Virus record (IMG/VR): IMGVR_UViG_3300033153_003632
Span: 1-22,786 of that record
Length of the DNA stretch: 22,786 nt
DNA from: a virus
Direction: 5' to 3' (one strand)
Made by a program: the position numbers and the translations under genes. Shown piece after piece: positions 15,244 to 22,786 of this stretch. Every line of letters begins with the position of its first letter. Within the stretch, counting starts at the first letter, position 1. A model generated the notes under the pieces. It did not search any database. It was not told the origin of the DNA and saw nothing but the letters and a program-made list of their open reading frames with translations.

Positions 15244-15972
15244 TCAGAGGTAGAAAGTCTCGATCGATACGCCCCAGTTGACCACACCTGCACGGCCTAC
15301 CTGGGAGTGGGCTGCAAGCCCAAAGCGGGCAGTGCCAGCCCCTGTCAGCGTATGCAAGAGGGTACCGTCTCGTGACTGATACGCTGCCTGTGTGGTGTAC
15401 AAATTACGCGCACCCCGTGCACTTGCGTAGTCTTGCCAAGGTATAAACCCAGCCCCAAAATTGTTGACCACTTCTTGTGCGTGGTCAAGGTACGTGCTGC
15501 GCGCAGCTTCAACATTGCCGACGTAGGGGCACACCCAAACAAAACGTTGCGCCGTATTGCTCTCAGTGCCTGCCCCACCTGAGTTGTCTGGGCCTGCCTC
15601 GATTTCCCACCAATAATGAAACAGCATGCTGCAGGCCTTACGGACCTGGATGTCAATCGCTGTCTGTGGGATAGCGTGAAAAGTGTTGCTGCTCGTGCGT
15701 CCCTGCCCGCTCAAATACTTTGTGCAGAAGGTCAGCCGAATCATGCCCGAATCACTGCCCCCCTGGTGACCTGTGACCCCATGCTGCACTTGGCTGAAGG
15801 GCTCATATTTGGGGGGCTGCACATGCCGGGTATCGATCCACTTGGCTGCCTCCATATCGCCAGCGACCACACCAGAGTGCAGATAAACGCGGAGTGCCGC
15901 AAAATTGCCCTCAAGGGCAGCGCTGGTGAGGGTGGTGCCATCCACAAAGGTAGTGGGAGGGGTGTAGCTCAT
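15244..15972 (-). CDS. Beta-rich virion protein, third of a tandem trio
   Basis: The 242-aa product starts MSYTPPTTFVDGTTLTSAAL, continues with a helical stretch and DMEAAKWIDTRHVQPP, then a strand-rich body (ACSMLFHYWWEIEAG, FVWVCPYVGNVEA) ending VVNWGVSIETFYL. The opening DGTTLT...L pattern echoes the DGDALN...LN pattern of the upstream neighbour and is common in phage structural proteins that anchor fibres or appendages. No enzyme motif is seen. AGAGGG precedes the ATG, which overlaps the preceding stop as ATGA. A tail-appendage or minor virion role is inferred from context. Confidence 0.65.
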   Translation of the reverse strand: MSYTPPTTFVDGTTLTSAALEGNFAALRVYLHSGVVAGDMEAAKWIDTRHVQPPKYEPFSQVQHGVTGHQGGSDSGMIRLTFCTKYLSGQGRTSSNTFHAIPQTAIDIQVRKACSMLFHYWWEIEAGPDNSGGAGTESNTAQRFVWVCPYVGNVEAARSTYLDHAQEVVNNFGAGFIPWQDYASARGARNLYTTQAAYQSRDGTLLHTLTGAGTARFGLAAHSQVGRAGVVNWGVSIETFYL

Positions 15973-16832
15973 TTTACCCTCTGCTTGAGCACACTGAGGT
16001 TACCGCTGGTGTATTCCAAAGAGGCACCTGTGCTGTAGGTGGGGTCATGCACCAAGTAGTTGGTGGTACCCACAGACCAAGGGTGCATGATGCCCTTGAC
16101 CACCACACGCAAGCCGTAGACCGTCTGGGCGCTCACAGTCCGAGGCAGGTACCAACTGCCCGAGATTCCTCGCCAATTGATATTGGCCTGTTGACTCGCT
16201 GAATTAAGCTCACCATTCAGGGGGTCGGCATATCGTAAATCTGCGGGCACTACGCTCGTAGCTTGGCAGTCGTTAAGTTGGTTTCCTCGCTCAGACCCAA
16301 TGGTACCGGTAAAGTCACCCTGACCGGGTACCGGCTGGAATGCACTGAGTGCGGCGCTTGTGATGTCATACTCAAGATAGAACGCCCACACAGCACCCCA
16401 AGTGCTTGCTGCTCGAGTGCCTCCCCCAGTCCCAGGAAAGGTATAAAACCCGTGACTGCCTGCTGCATTCCAGTTGGTACCTGGGAGGGGCTTGACTGAG
16501 AGGTTCCAGTACACACGCAGGATTTCATCTACAGCAACAGTCAGGCCTGCACCAAAGGACATAGTGCCTGTGATGGCTGTTGCAGCGGCAGGCATGGCAG
16601 TCATGCCGTTCACTGTGGTGGTGCTGGTGTGCTTGAAAGAGGTGGCACCCAGGAGCTGTGACTGTGTGTGGGTCACCACCCACCCAGGAGCAAACTGGGG
16701 CAGGTCATGGGATGCATCACGGGAATTGAACTGGTTGAGGTCCGTCTGGGTGTAGCTGCTCAGCCGGTCATTGAGGCTGGCAGCATTGAGGGCATCCCCA
16801 TCCTTGATAGGTCCATCTGTGATCCTGCTCAT
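15969..16832 (-). CDS. Beta-rich virion protein, second of a tandem trio
   Basis: The 287-aa product begins MSRITDGPIKDGDALNAASL, followed by NQFNSRDASHDLPQF. A strand-rich body follows: GTMSFGAGLTVAVDEILRVY, WAFYLEYDITSAAL and TVYGLRVVVKGIMHPW. It has no recognised catalytic motif and is probably an appendage or minor tail component. The ATG at 16832 is chosen over a GTG two codons upstream because GGGAGG lies 5 nt before it and it overlaps the preceding stop as ATGA. It is translationally coupled to both flanking genes. Confidence 0.65.
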   Translation of the reverse strand: MSRITDGPIKDGDALNAASLNDRLSSYTQTDLNQFNSRDASHDLPQFAPGWVVTHTQSQLLGATSFKHTSTTTVNGMTAMPAAATAITGTMSFGAGLTVAVDEILRVYWNLSVKPLPGTNWNAAGSHGFYTFPGTGGGTRAASTWGAVWAFYLEYDITSAALSAFQPVPGQGDFTGTIGSERGNQLNDCQATSVVPADLRYADPLNGELNSASQQANINWRGISGSWYLPRTVSAQTVYGLRVVVKGIMHPWSVGTTNYLVHDPTYSTGASLEYTSGNLSVLKQRVK

Positions 16833-17497
16833 CTCCACCTCCCTACAGCCAAGTATCGCATGCCCCAGAGGTGAGCCTGGGGCACTACGTTGCTTGCTGA
16901 TGTGAGTAGACAGTCATCTTGTGATGCACCGTTGATGCGCCACTGTAGACGAATCTGAATGTCACCTTGGGGCAGCAGTTGGCTGCCCAACACCCGGAAT
17001 GCCTCATGATAGGCAGGCCCTCTACGCTCTGCGATTGTGACCCCATTGGCTGTGATGCGCAGGTTCACGTAGCGAGGATTGTAGGGGTAAAAGCCTCCGT
17101 TGCCCTCTGCCATTCCACCCATGATGTAGGCATTCCCCACCCACTCGAAGTGCAGCATGCCCCCCTTCCAGCCTGTCAGGGTGATGCCGTTGCCAGGACC
17201 TGCATTGACCCAGCCACCAGGGTACACCTGGAAGGCTGCAGCGTTCCAAGACTGAGGGGCTACTGCACCCGTGAACACTGCTGTAGTTTGCTCACCCCCT
17301 GAGGGGTACGCTGCTGCATGGTAGACCCGCTGCAGGGCGTAGTCTTTGACCCTGGTGGCATCTGCATACTCTCGCGGTAGCTGTGCACGGTCCAGCGTCG
17401 TGATGCTGCTCTGCTGTGCGCGCAGCTCGTCATTGATGGCACCGGGTGAGGCAGTGGCACCGGTTGTGGCTTCTCGCTGTGTCCACTTCTTGCTCAT
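16829..17497 (-). CDS. Beta-rich virion protein, first of a tandem trio
   Basis: The 222-aa product has a helical N-terminus (GAINDELRAQQSSITTLDRA, then QLPREYADATRVKDYALQRV) and a jelly-roll-like body: SWNAAAFQVYPGGWVNAGPG, GGMLHFEWVGNAYIMGG, RYVNLRITANGVTIAER and a C-terminal MRYLAVGRWR. Aromatic and Gly content suggests a surface-exposed or ligand-binding fold, but no family is recognised. The start overlaps the nozzle-gene stop as ATGA. The architecture, a short helical anchor then a beta body, is shared with the next two genes. Confidence 0.65.
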   Translation of the reverse strand: MSKKWTQREATTGATASPGAINDELRAQQSSITTLDRAQLPREYADATRVKDYALQRVYHAAAYPSGGEQTTAVFTGAVAPQSWNAAAFQVYPGGWVNAGPGNGITLTGWKGGMLHFEWVGNAYIMGGMAEGNGGFYPYNPRYVNLRITANGVTIAERRGPAYHEAFRVLGSQLLPQGDIQIRLQWRINGASQDDCLLTSASNVVPQAHLWGMRYLAVGRWR

Positions 17498-19671
17498 GCG
17501 CGCCTGCCCATGACCACCTTGGTGCCCTTGGTGGTGAACTCGTATTCGTGACCTACCAAGATGATGTCACCTTGGGTCTGGAGCTCAAAGCAGAACCATG
17601 CAGCAGACATGTGCGCGACACTGTAGCGCAGGGGCACCAGGCGCTCTTTCTGGTATGTCGTGACGCTGCCCAAGATGGCTGAGTCCAGTGTGGGAAGCGC
17701 CACAGCATCAGGAGGCTGCGCAAGGTAAGTGCGCTCGATGACAGGGGTGAGGCTGAAATCTTTGTAGTGGCGCATGGTGATGTCCACGTTGCCCGTTGTC
17801 ATCACCCAGATGGTCACGTATGTGAGCTGCTTTTGCAGCTGGGGGTCATCAGCCGAGAACCAGGCCGATCGATAGGTACTGGTCGGTGGGTCATCATCGG
17901 TCATGGCGTCATCGACAATAGTAGACCCCAAGGCGCGCTTGCCCGAGAGGACAAACAACCCACGCTCTGTGTTGCTGTTGCCTGTCTCGCTGCCTGTGTT
18001 GTGTCCGAAGATGACTGTGCCATCTGCTCGAGCTGCAAGCGCTCCCACAGGGAAGCCCTGCCGAGTTGACCAGGGGCTCAAGCGCTGGGAGTCCACCAGG
18101 GCCAGCCGGTCAAGGTGCAGCACCAGACCCACGTTGGGCCGGTCGTTACCATTGGCAGCAAAGTACACATGATACTCACGCATAGCTGCAGAGAAGATGC
18201 CCACAGCCTTGGGCAGGCAGTCTGGGGTCATGCGCTCAATGAATTCATCCTGTCCCACAGTCAGGTTGACTGCATCCTGAATGGCACCACCCTCGAGGCC
18301 ACCGGTGAGGGCATAGACACCATCCGAAGCAAGGAAGACCACACCCAGGCCGGGCACAGCTTGAATGGTGTGTGGGCTCTTACATGTGATGCTGTTGCTG
18401 ATGGTGCTGACTTGGAAGTTGGGGTAGCTGCCCGTCACCACATCAATGCCACGCTCTCGAAAGACCAAGAGGGTGGTGTAGTGGGCAAATAGGCCGGTGA
18501 TGGCCCCACCCTCACTGCTCAGTTGGATGAAATCAGCAGTCCCGAACTGCTCAATGAGACCCGGAGCGGAGTAATAGAGGCTCAGGCCATCATCGATGCC
18601 CCCATCCAGCCACAAGCTGCCCCCAAATAGGGCGCTGAAGCGCGCGCGAGGAGCAGGCAGGGGACCGGTGGCCAGGTCTGGCTTGGGTAGGTTCAGGTTG
18701 CTGGTGCGCACTGCATCAAAGAACAGCTCCTCACTGTTGTTGTTGATGATGTCCACGAAATACAGCGTGGTATCCCCTTGATATACGTAGTCGTCGCTGT
18801 AGTTCTTGGTGCGGTACAGCTTGCGGGCAACAGTGCCCTCTGGGCCAATGGGGATCTGCAGCCCCACAGCATGCCGGAACCCTGCTGTACCGGCATCTGG
18901 CTCCCATGCCGCTGTGCCCAGCTCGGATGCAGGCCCCTCACTGCCTGTGTTTGCAATGAAGCTCACAACATAACTGAACAGTGCCTGTCTGCTTTCATCG
19001 GCATCCCGACCCGGAAAGCCAAGGCCCCACCTGGCACCATCTGGCAGGCCTCTCGGGTCGCTGGGGTTCCACAAGGTGAGCGCGTTGCCCTGCGTTCGAG
19101 GCTGGTAGCCGCTGGCACCCACAGCAGGCATGGGCTCCACACGCAGGGGCTCAGGCGCTGTGGGCAAACCATCAAAACCAAAGGGCCTGATACACTGCCC
19201 AATAGCTGTAGCGCTGTCCGTTATGTTGCCCAGTGGCCAGGGATCGACCAAGACAGGCCGGTCTACTCCGTTGGTGACAATCACCCCATAGGGTGTGTCT
19301 GTGTACCAAGACCCTGCCTCTGTAGGTGTGGGGATGTGCCTGCCCGTTGCAAGGGTGCGCAGCACAAGCGTGTTGAATCCGAGCGCTTCATACAGGTAGT
19401 AGAGGGTGCCCTCGGACTCGAAGAGGGTGGCCTGCCGTGCACCGCCTGCGAGCTGCTGTGCAACATGCAGCGATGTGATGGGGCCAACAGACTGGAAAGG
19501 CTCCCAATTGTTGTAGCCCACACGGTACTGCTCGTACCCTACGCGCGAGCTCCACCCACCTGACACCCGGTCAAGGGTCCAGTTCTGCAGCTCACCTGCA
19601 TCCTGCGGGTTCTGGGGCAGCCGAGTGGCCACCCCTCCTGCAAGCCTTGTCTGATATTGGGACTGGTTCAT
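17494..19671 (-). CDS. Tail nozzle/hub-like beta-propeller protein, 725 aa
   Basis: The protein opens with QTRLAGGVATRLPQNPQDAG and runs as repeated beta segments, including HYTTLLVFRERGIDVVTG (about 398-415) and GLGVVFLASDGVYALTGG (about 441-458). These are blade-like repeats seen in podovirus tail nozzle or stabilisation proteins such as T7 gp12 and P22 gp10. Length is close to that of T7 gp12 (about 790 aa). It would form the distal tail tube through which DNA passes. It follows the adaptor gene with an ATGA overlap and has no clear Shine-Dalgarno site of its own, so its translation probably depends on coupling. The exact family is inferred from pattern and position rather than a database match. 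Confidence 0.75.
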   Translation of the reverse strand: MNQSQYQTRLAGGVATRLPQNPQDAGELQNWTLDRVSGGWSSRVGYEQYRVGYNNWEPFQSVGPITSLHVAQQLAGGARQATLFESEGTLYYLYEALGFNTLVLRTLATGRHIPTPTEAGSWYTDTPYGVIVTNGVDRPVLVDPWPLGNITDSATAIGQCIRPFGFDGLPTAPEPLRVEPMPAVGASGYQPRTQGNALTLWNPSDPRGLPDGARWGLGFPGRDADESRQALFSYVVSFIANTGSEGPASELGTAAWEPDAGTAGFRHAVGLQIPIGPEGTVARKLYRTKNYSDDYVYQGDTTLYFVDIINNNSEELFFDAVRTSNLNLPKPDLATGPLPAPRARFSALFGGSLWLDGGIDDGLSLYYSAPGLIEQFGTADFIQLSSEGGAITGLFAHYTTLLVFRERGIDVVTGSYPNFQVSTISNSITCKSPHTIQAVPGLGVVFLASDGVYALTGGLEGGAIQDAVNLTVGQDEFIERMTPDCLPKAVGIFSAAMREYHVYFAANGNDRPNVGLVLHLDRLALVDSQRLSPWSTRQGFPVGALAARADGTVIFGHNTGSETGNSNTERGLFVLSGKRALGSTIVDDAMTDDDPPTSTYRSAWFSADDPQLQKQLTYVTIWVMTTGNVDITMRHYKDFSLTPVIERTYLAQPPDAVALPTLDSAILGSVTTYQKERLVPLRYSVAHMSAAWFCFELQTQGDIILVGHEYEFTTKGTKVVMGRRA

Positions 19672-21038
19672 GGGGTAAACGTCAGCTTGCCATAGGGGTT
19701 GCGCACGAAACGATAGCCTGCAGTCGGTGTGCCCTTGATGATGCGCCGGGGCACCTCTTTGAGGTAGCGCTGCTCCATCGCCTTGTAGAGGATGGCCTTC
19801 TTTCTCCCGTAGACCTGAGACAGGGCAGGGTTGGCTACCTTGAGTGTAAGGTTCTCGAGCGCTGCATACGCCACAATCTGCGCATAGGCAGCAGGCACCA
19901 AAGGAACGTCTTGGTCTTCCTGCATGCGAGTGGGTGACACCACCAGGCGCACATTGAGGTCTTGGTCACTGCTCGGGTGAGGGTACAGCTGCACCGCCTG
20001 ATAGAGGGCAGACTGGTTGAACCGGTACCGGATAGCACGCGACTGAAAGCCCTGGGTGCTCAGGTGACTCAGGCGCAGGTCCGGCTTCAAACTCACCCCT
20101 GCTGTGGGTGCCACTGTGTCGACGCCTTGGGGCAGCGGGTCTTCTGCATCTGCATGCCGAATGCGCACAGGGGCCAGGATGTTGGCCTCTGGGCAGGTGA
20201 AGTAGTAGCGCCGGTACAGGCCGGTCACGTTGGAAATCACCTCAGGGGTGAGAATCAGCGTCTGATTGTCTGCCAGGGTAAATGACGCCACCTTGCTCAG
20301 GGCAGACTCAAAGCCGCTGCTCACGTCGTCCCGATAGCTGGGAGCGTTCTGCGCGTTTGGTGCAAAGACGTTGCACATGTACAGGTTGATGGTGCGCACA
20401 CCCTGAGCGACCCCTACCACCTGGCTCACCCCTCGAGGCACCTGAGGGGCTGGCACTCGTCTGCCCTCACTGGGTAAGAATGCCTCGATAGTGCCGAGCA
20501 GGCTGGGGTCAAGGTTGGCGTCTTCCTGTTCCCACTTCGAGAGGAACAGGGCTTTTGCAGGGATGGTGCCCACATGGGGGTCACCCACGTTCTGCACAGT
20601 CATGCAGTCGCTGGGCAGGTAGACCTCTCGCCGCTTGACGGTGACTGAGTAGGTGCCTGATGCACCCGTATACGCGCGGTCGATATACAACCTGGTGGTG
20701 AGCTCCACCCACTGCACTCTGCAGAAGTGGCTCACCCCTGCGCTGTCTGTGAACTCGAGGGAAGCCCCTGCAAGCTCACTGCCCGGCTTGACTGTGGTGC
20801 CCACGTTGAAGCCGGTGCCTGTGACCTGCGCCTGCCCGGCGGTGAACGTCAGGTTGAGTGTGGTGTCGGTCCACACCTGTAGCTTGCGCTCACTGCTGGC
20901 GAATGCCCAAGGCCTGTCCGTCAGGCAACGTGTCTGGGCATCGTTCAGCAGGCTGACAAGCTGCGCTCGGTACGTTTCGTTGCTGGGGTCGTAGTCCAGC
21001 AGGTTGCCACAGAAGTCAAGCAGCTCACCTAAGTTCAT
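19668..21038 (-). CDS. Head-tail adaptor (connector) protein
   Basis: The 456-aa product begins with a helical region, MNLGELLDFCGNLLDYDPSN, then LLNDAQTRCLTDRPWAFASS, a motif (helix, RPW, then beta) typical of podovirus adaptor proteins such as T7 gp11-type and related metagenomic families. A beta-domain follows (LNLTFTAGQAQVTGTGFN), with KRREVYLPSDCMTV near the middle. The C-terminal helical bundle includes PAAYAQIVAYAALENLTLK and RKKAILYKAMEQRYLKEVPR. It would join the portal to the tail nozzle encoded next. GAGGT lies 7 nt before the ATG. Only 11 nt separate the start from the upstream terminator, so transcription must read through that terminator or start within upstream genes. Confidence 0.75.
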   Translation of the reverse strand: MNLGELLDFCGNLLDYDPSNETYRAQLVSLLNDAQTRCLTDRPWAFASSERKLQVWTDTTLNLTFTAGQAQVTGTGFNVGTTVKPGSELAGASLEFTDSAGVSHFCRVQWVELTTRLYIDRAYTGASGTYSVTVKRREVYLPSDCMTVQNVGDPHVGTIPAKALFLSKWEQEDANLDPSLLGTIEAFLPSEGRRVPAPQVPRGVSQVVGVAQGVRTINLYMCNVFAPNAQNAPSYRDDVSSGFESALSKVASFTLADNQTLILTPEVISNVTGLYRRYYFTCPEANILAPVRIRHADAEDPLPQGVDTVAPTAGVSLKPDLRLSHLSTQGFQSRAIRYRFNQSALYQAVQLYPHPSSDQDLNVRLVVSPTRMQEDQDVPLVPAAYAQIVAYAALENLTLKVANPALSQVYGRKKAILYKAMEQRYLKEVPRRIIKGTPTAGYRFVRNPYGKLTFTP

Positions 21039-21049
21039 GGCAATACCTC

Positions 21050-21091
21050 AAGAAAAGAGCCCCAGCCCTCTCGAGCACAGAGGACTGGGGC
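21050..21091 (-). terminator. Rho-independent terminator after the capsid genes
   Basis: On the minus strand a 13-bp stem (plus positions 21079-21091 with 21059-21071, one G-U pair) encloses a 7-nt loop and is followed by TCTTTTCTT (21050-21058). It is a strong intrinsic terminator by eye. It lies in the 104-nt gap between the decoration gene stop and the adaptor start, where there is no other gene. Confidence 0.88.
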
Positions 21092-21142
21092 AGGGCAAGC
21101 GGCCCGAGAGGACATTGGGCCGAGCCTGCCCCAGGGGGGGAC

Positions 21143-21616
21143 TTAGAAGCGCTTCAGGATGTGGATGGCAACCTTGTTGGCAGTGGTTGCACCCTTGGCC
21201 TCAAGAGCCACAGCAAACAGGCCAGCAGTGTCACCGGCTGCAGCAGTCTCGACTTCACCGGGTGCAGTAGATGCAGCGGAAAGCGCTGCACCGCTTGCGA
21301 TGGTGCCACCGTTGCACTTTACGTCTGCAGCGTAGCCACTGACTACAACGCGCACCTGCTCACCTGCACCGGCTGCAGCGTTGAGCGCTACACCGATTGC
21401 AAGCGGGTTGCCGGTTGCAACGTTGGCAGCCTGCTTGATGTAGAGCACCCGGTCTGCACCGGTCTTGGTGTTGTCGAGTCCAACCACATCACCGGCTACG
21501 ATGGCAGCGCTGGAGATGAAGGTCTCCACCTGGCGACGGTTCGAGGTGTCGCCTGCAATCGAGGTGGGGCTGGTGATGCCATCACCCAGGAACTGAACGA
21601 GAGTAGAAGTTGCCAT
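21143..21616 (-). CDS. Head decoration (capsid cement) protein
   Basis: The 157-aa product begins MATSTLVQFLGDGITSPTSI and has the strand pattern of DUF2190-like capsid cement proteins: AAIVAGDVVGLDN, ATGNPLAIGVALNAAAGAGE, QVRVVVSGYAADV and a C-terminal LFAVALEAKGATTANKVAIH. It is Ala/Gly/Thr-rich and lacks enzymatic motifs. Its place 5 nt after the capsid gene supports a role in stabilising the mature head. GGAGG lies about 10 nt before the ATG, inside the end of the capsid gene. The pair is followed by the strong terminator, consistent with high shared expression. Confidence 0.8.
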   Translation of the reverse strand: MATSTLVQFLGDGITSPTSIAGDTSNRRQVETFISSAAIVAGDVVGLDNTKTGADRVLYIKQAANVATGNPLAIGVALNAAAGAGEQVRVVVSGYAADVKCNGGTIASGAALSAASTAPGEVETAAAGDTAGLFAVALEAKGATTANKVAIHILKRF

Positions 21617-21621
21617 GATTC

Positions 21622-22632
21622 TCAGGCCTCCGCATCGAGAAGAACACCATGGGATGCAAGGTGTCCGGTGACGAGCTGCATACGGCAGAACACCATAGCG
21701 GCTTCAGTTGCAGTACCAGGGACGGGCATCATATCCGAGACCTCGAAGAAGCCATCGGTATCAGCGTACAGCTGGAAGTTGCTGCTGCTCAGCACGTAGG
21801 CCGAGACAGGCTTTGCCGGGTTCTGCGCCGTGAAGCCAAGGTTGGGTTCCACATAAATCTTGGCACCGCGCCACATGGCCACCATGTCACGATCGAGGCT
21901 CTCGCGGTCGCCTGCGCTGACGTAGTTGACAAAGGACTGCTGCTGCTTCTGGAAGGCAGCAAAGCACTTGGGGCTCATGAAGATGATGTCAGGGAACTCA
22001 CCGGACGGGTTCCGAATCTGACAGTCAATCATGAGCTGGTCAAGGTGCGACAGGTCAAAGCCTGCACCGGAATCGAAGAAGTTGTTGAACCAGTTTTGCG
22101 CTTGGTACGTTGCCTTCGAGAGACCGCCCACACTGTTCTGCTGGGTTGCAGCGGTGACACCCTCAAGCCAACCAGTGCCGGCTGCAGTGGTCATGCCGTT
22201 GAGGGTTTGCAGGGTGGTGAGGCTGGTGCTGTTACCGACCATGACCTGCTTGCTGACCTCTTTCTTGAGCCCAAGCATGACGTTCTTCATCTTGGATTCA
22301 AGGATGTTGACTACAGCCAGGTCACCCTTGTTGGCAGCCTTTTCCACTGCGCTGAGAATGATGGGCTGAGTGAAGTTCGAGTATTCGAACTTGGCCGACT
22401 GGAAGGGGTCCGTCACTGCCATCGAGACAGGCTCAAAGCCGTTGCTCAGCTCAGTGATGCTGCTGTGCTCACCGAAGATGACAGGCTGTTCTACGCGCAG
22501 GCCGCCCGAGACTTTGACCAGGTTGCCTGCAGACTCAATGGCGCGGAAGAGGGGATGACTGAGAAAGCTGTTGTCGATGAGCTTGTCACGCAACAGCTGC
22601 AGCGTGGTGCTGATTACTGACTGGGGTGCCAC
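21622..22632 (-). CDS. Major capsid protein, HK97-fold family
   Basis: The 336-aa product has the recognisable layout of a widespread tailed-phage capsid family: ISTTLQLLRDKLIDNSFLSH at the N-terminus, GGLRVEQPVIFGE (E-loop region), FEYSNFTQPIILSAVEKAAN (about 83-102), a helix VVNILESKMKNVMLGLKKEV, and the late segment FPDIIFMSPKCFAAFQKQQQ. It ends with AMVFCRMQLVTGHLASH. GTG at 22632 is taken as start because GGAGG lies 6 nt upstream and residues encoded farther upstream do not look coding. A GTG start is odd for the most abundant virion protein. The leader contains paired repeats that may control its translation. It forms the icosahedral shell with the decoration protein. Confidence 0.9.
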   Translation of the reverse strand: MAPQSVISTTLQLLRDKLIDNSFLSHPLFRAIESAGNLVKVSGGLRVEQPVIFGEHSSITELSNGFEPVSMAVTDPFQSAKFEYSNFTQPIILSAVEKAANKGDLAVVNILESKMKNVMLGLKKEVSKQVMVGNSTSLTTLQTLNGMTTAAGTGWLEGVTAATQQNSVGGLSKATYQAQNWFNNFFDSGAGFDLSHLDQLMIDCQIRNPSGEFPDIIFMSPKCFAAFQKQQQSFVNYVSAGDRESLDRDMVAMWRGAKIYVEPNLGFTAQNPAKPVSAYVLSSSNFQLYADTDGFFEVSDMMPVPGTATEAAMVFCRMQLVTGHLASHGVLLDAEA

Positions 22633-22638
22633 GATAGG

Positions 22639-22643
22639 CCTCC
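22639..22643 (-). promoter_or_regulatory. Capsid gene ribosome-binding site
   Basis: GGAGG on the minus strand lies 6 nt before the GTG at 22632 and fixes the start of the capsid gene. Its upstream edge overlaps a 9-nt element able to pair with an upstream copy. Confidence 0.8.
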
Positions 22644-22720
22644 ACTGTGGGTTGATTGCTTGCGGTATTTGAGGCGTGCAGTGTTCGTCACTGTGCCGAT
22701 AGCGCAAGCCTCCACAGTGG
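22642..22720 (-). repeat. Inverted repeat in the capsid leader
   Basis: CCACTGTGG (plus 22642-22650) and CCACAGTGG (22712-22720) are exact reverse complements. Being quasi-palindromic, they also form a near-direct repeat with flanking GCCTCC (so GGAGGC occurs twice in the mRNA). Two further segments lie between them, CACTGTG (22689-22695) and CAGTG (22679-22683), which can pair with the outer elements or with each other. Confidence 0.75.
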
Positions 22721-22739
22721 GGTGGGCTCACATGGGGGC

Positions 22740-22748
22740 ACTATAGCA
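22740..22748 (-). promoter_or_regulatory. Extended -10 promoter for the capsid operon
   Basis: The minus strand reads TGC-TATAGT, an extended -10 element with a good TATAAT match. The sequence 17 nt upstream (TGCACC) is a weak -35, as often seen with TGn promoters. Transcription would start near 22733, giving a leader of about 100 nt before the capsid GTG. Confidence 0.5.
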
Positions 22749-22753
22749 TGGTG

Positions 22754-22786
22754 CTACTTACGGTGCATAGCCTGAGCTATGGCCAG
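22754..22786 (-). CDS. Possible 3' end of the upstream gene
   Basis: From the right edge, one minus-strand frame stays open for 10 codons (LAIAQAMHRK) and stops at TAG 22754-22756. The other two frames stop sooner or read poorly. In this gene order the upstream gene would be a scaffold, portal or similar head gene, but 10 codons cannot identify it. Confidence 0.35.
   Translation of the reverse strand: MAIAQAMHRK
22766..22781. promoter_or_regulatory. Palindromic site near -40 of the capsid promoter
   Basis: CATAGC (22766-22771) and GCTATG (22776-22781) form a perfect 6-bp inverted repeat with a 4-nt spacer. It lies about 40 nt before the predicted transcription start. It could be an activator or operator site, or an RNA hairpin at the end of the upstream gene; no T-run follows, so it is not a terminator. 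Confidence 0.35.

Noticed and set aside
18778-19563. Plus-strand open frame of 261 codons opposite the nozzle gene
   Set aside because: It is Cys/His/Arg-rich, low-sense sequence with no motif, and a strong coding frame occupies the other strand.
21649-22620. Plus-strand open frame of 323 codons opposite the capsid gene
   Set aside because: It is the antisense of the capsid gene; the minus-strand protein has clear family motifs and this one does not. Long antisense frames are common here because of the codon bias.

Overview
The window is part of a tailed double-stranded DNA phage genome, most likely a short-tailed (podovirus-like) virus. It is fairly GC-rich by eye and almost fully coding, with ATGA/TGATG stop-start overlaps throughout. 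The host cannot be read from the sequence. The podovirus inference rests on a capsid, decoration, adaptor, large beta-rich nozzle-like protein, and then three large Ala/Gln-rich ejection-type proteins. No tape measure, tail tube or sheath gene is visible. Portal and terminase are not in the window and are expected beyond the right edge.

Two gene blocks converge near 5.05-5.20 kb. The plus-strand block (1-5079) is a replication and recombination module. It holds the end of a PrimPol-VapE-like primase-helicase, an ERF-family annealing protein, a winged-helix/coiled-coil protein, a RuvC-like resolvase, a RecE/YqaJ-like PDDEXK exonuclease and an SSB. Exonuclease, annealase, SSB and resolvase together would form a complete recombination system next to the replicative primase-helicase.

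The minus-strand block (22786 down to 5046) is the virion and lysis module. In transcription order it holds: a promoter-like and structured leader; the major capsid protein (GTG start); a head decoration protein; a strong intrinsic terminator; a head-tail adaptor; a nozzle-like protein; three tandem beta-rich virion proteins; three ejection-type proteins (the second split by a frameshift near 13.43 kb, the third 1442 aa); two beta-rich appendage proteins; small unknown proteins, two of them Cys-containing; an M15-type endolysin; a holin candidate; and a 52-aa basic protein overlapping the 3' end of ssb.

The most interesting points are the capsid leader with four mutually pairing CACTG/CAGTG segments around the ribosome-binding site, the terminator placed exactly between capsid and tail genes (as T-phi is in phage T7), the frameshifted ejection protein, a compositionally foreign putative receptor-binding protein, and the small-protein cluster around the endolysin. 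No RNA genes, CRISPR arrays or insertion sequences were seen.
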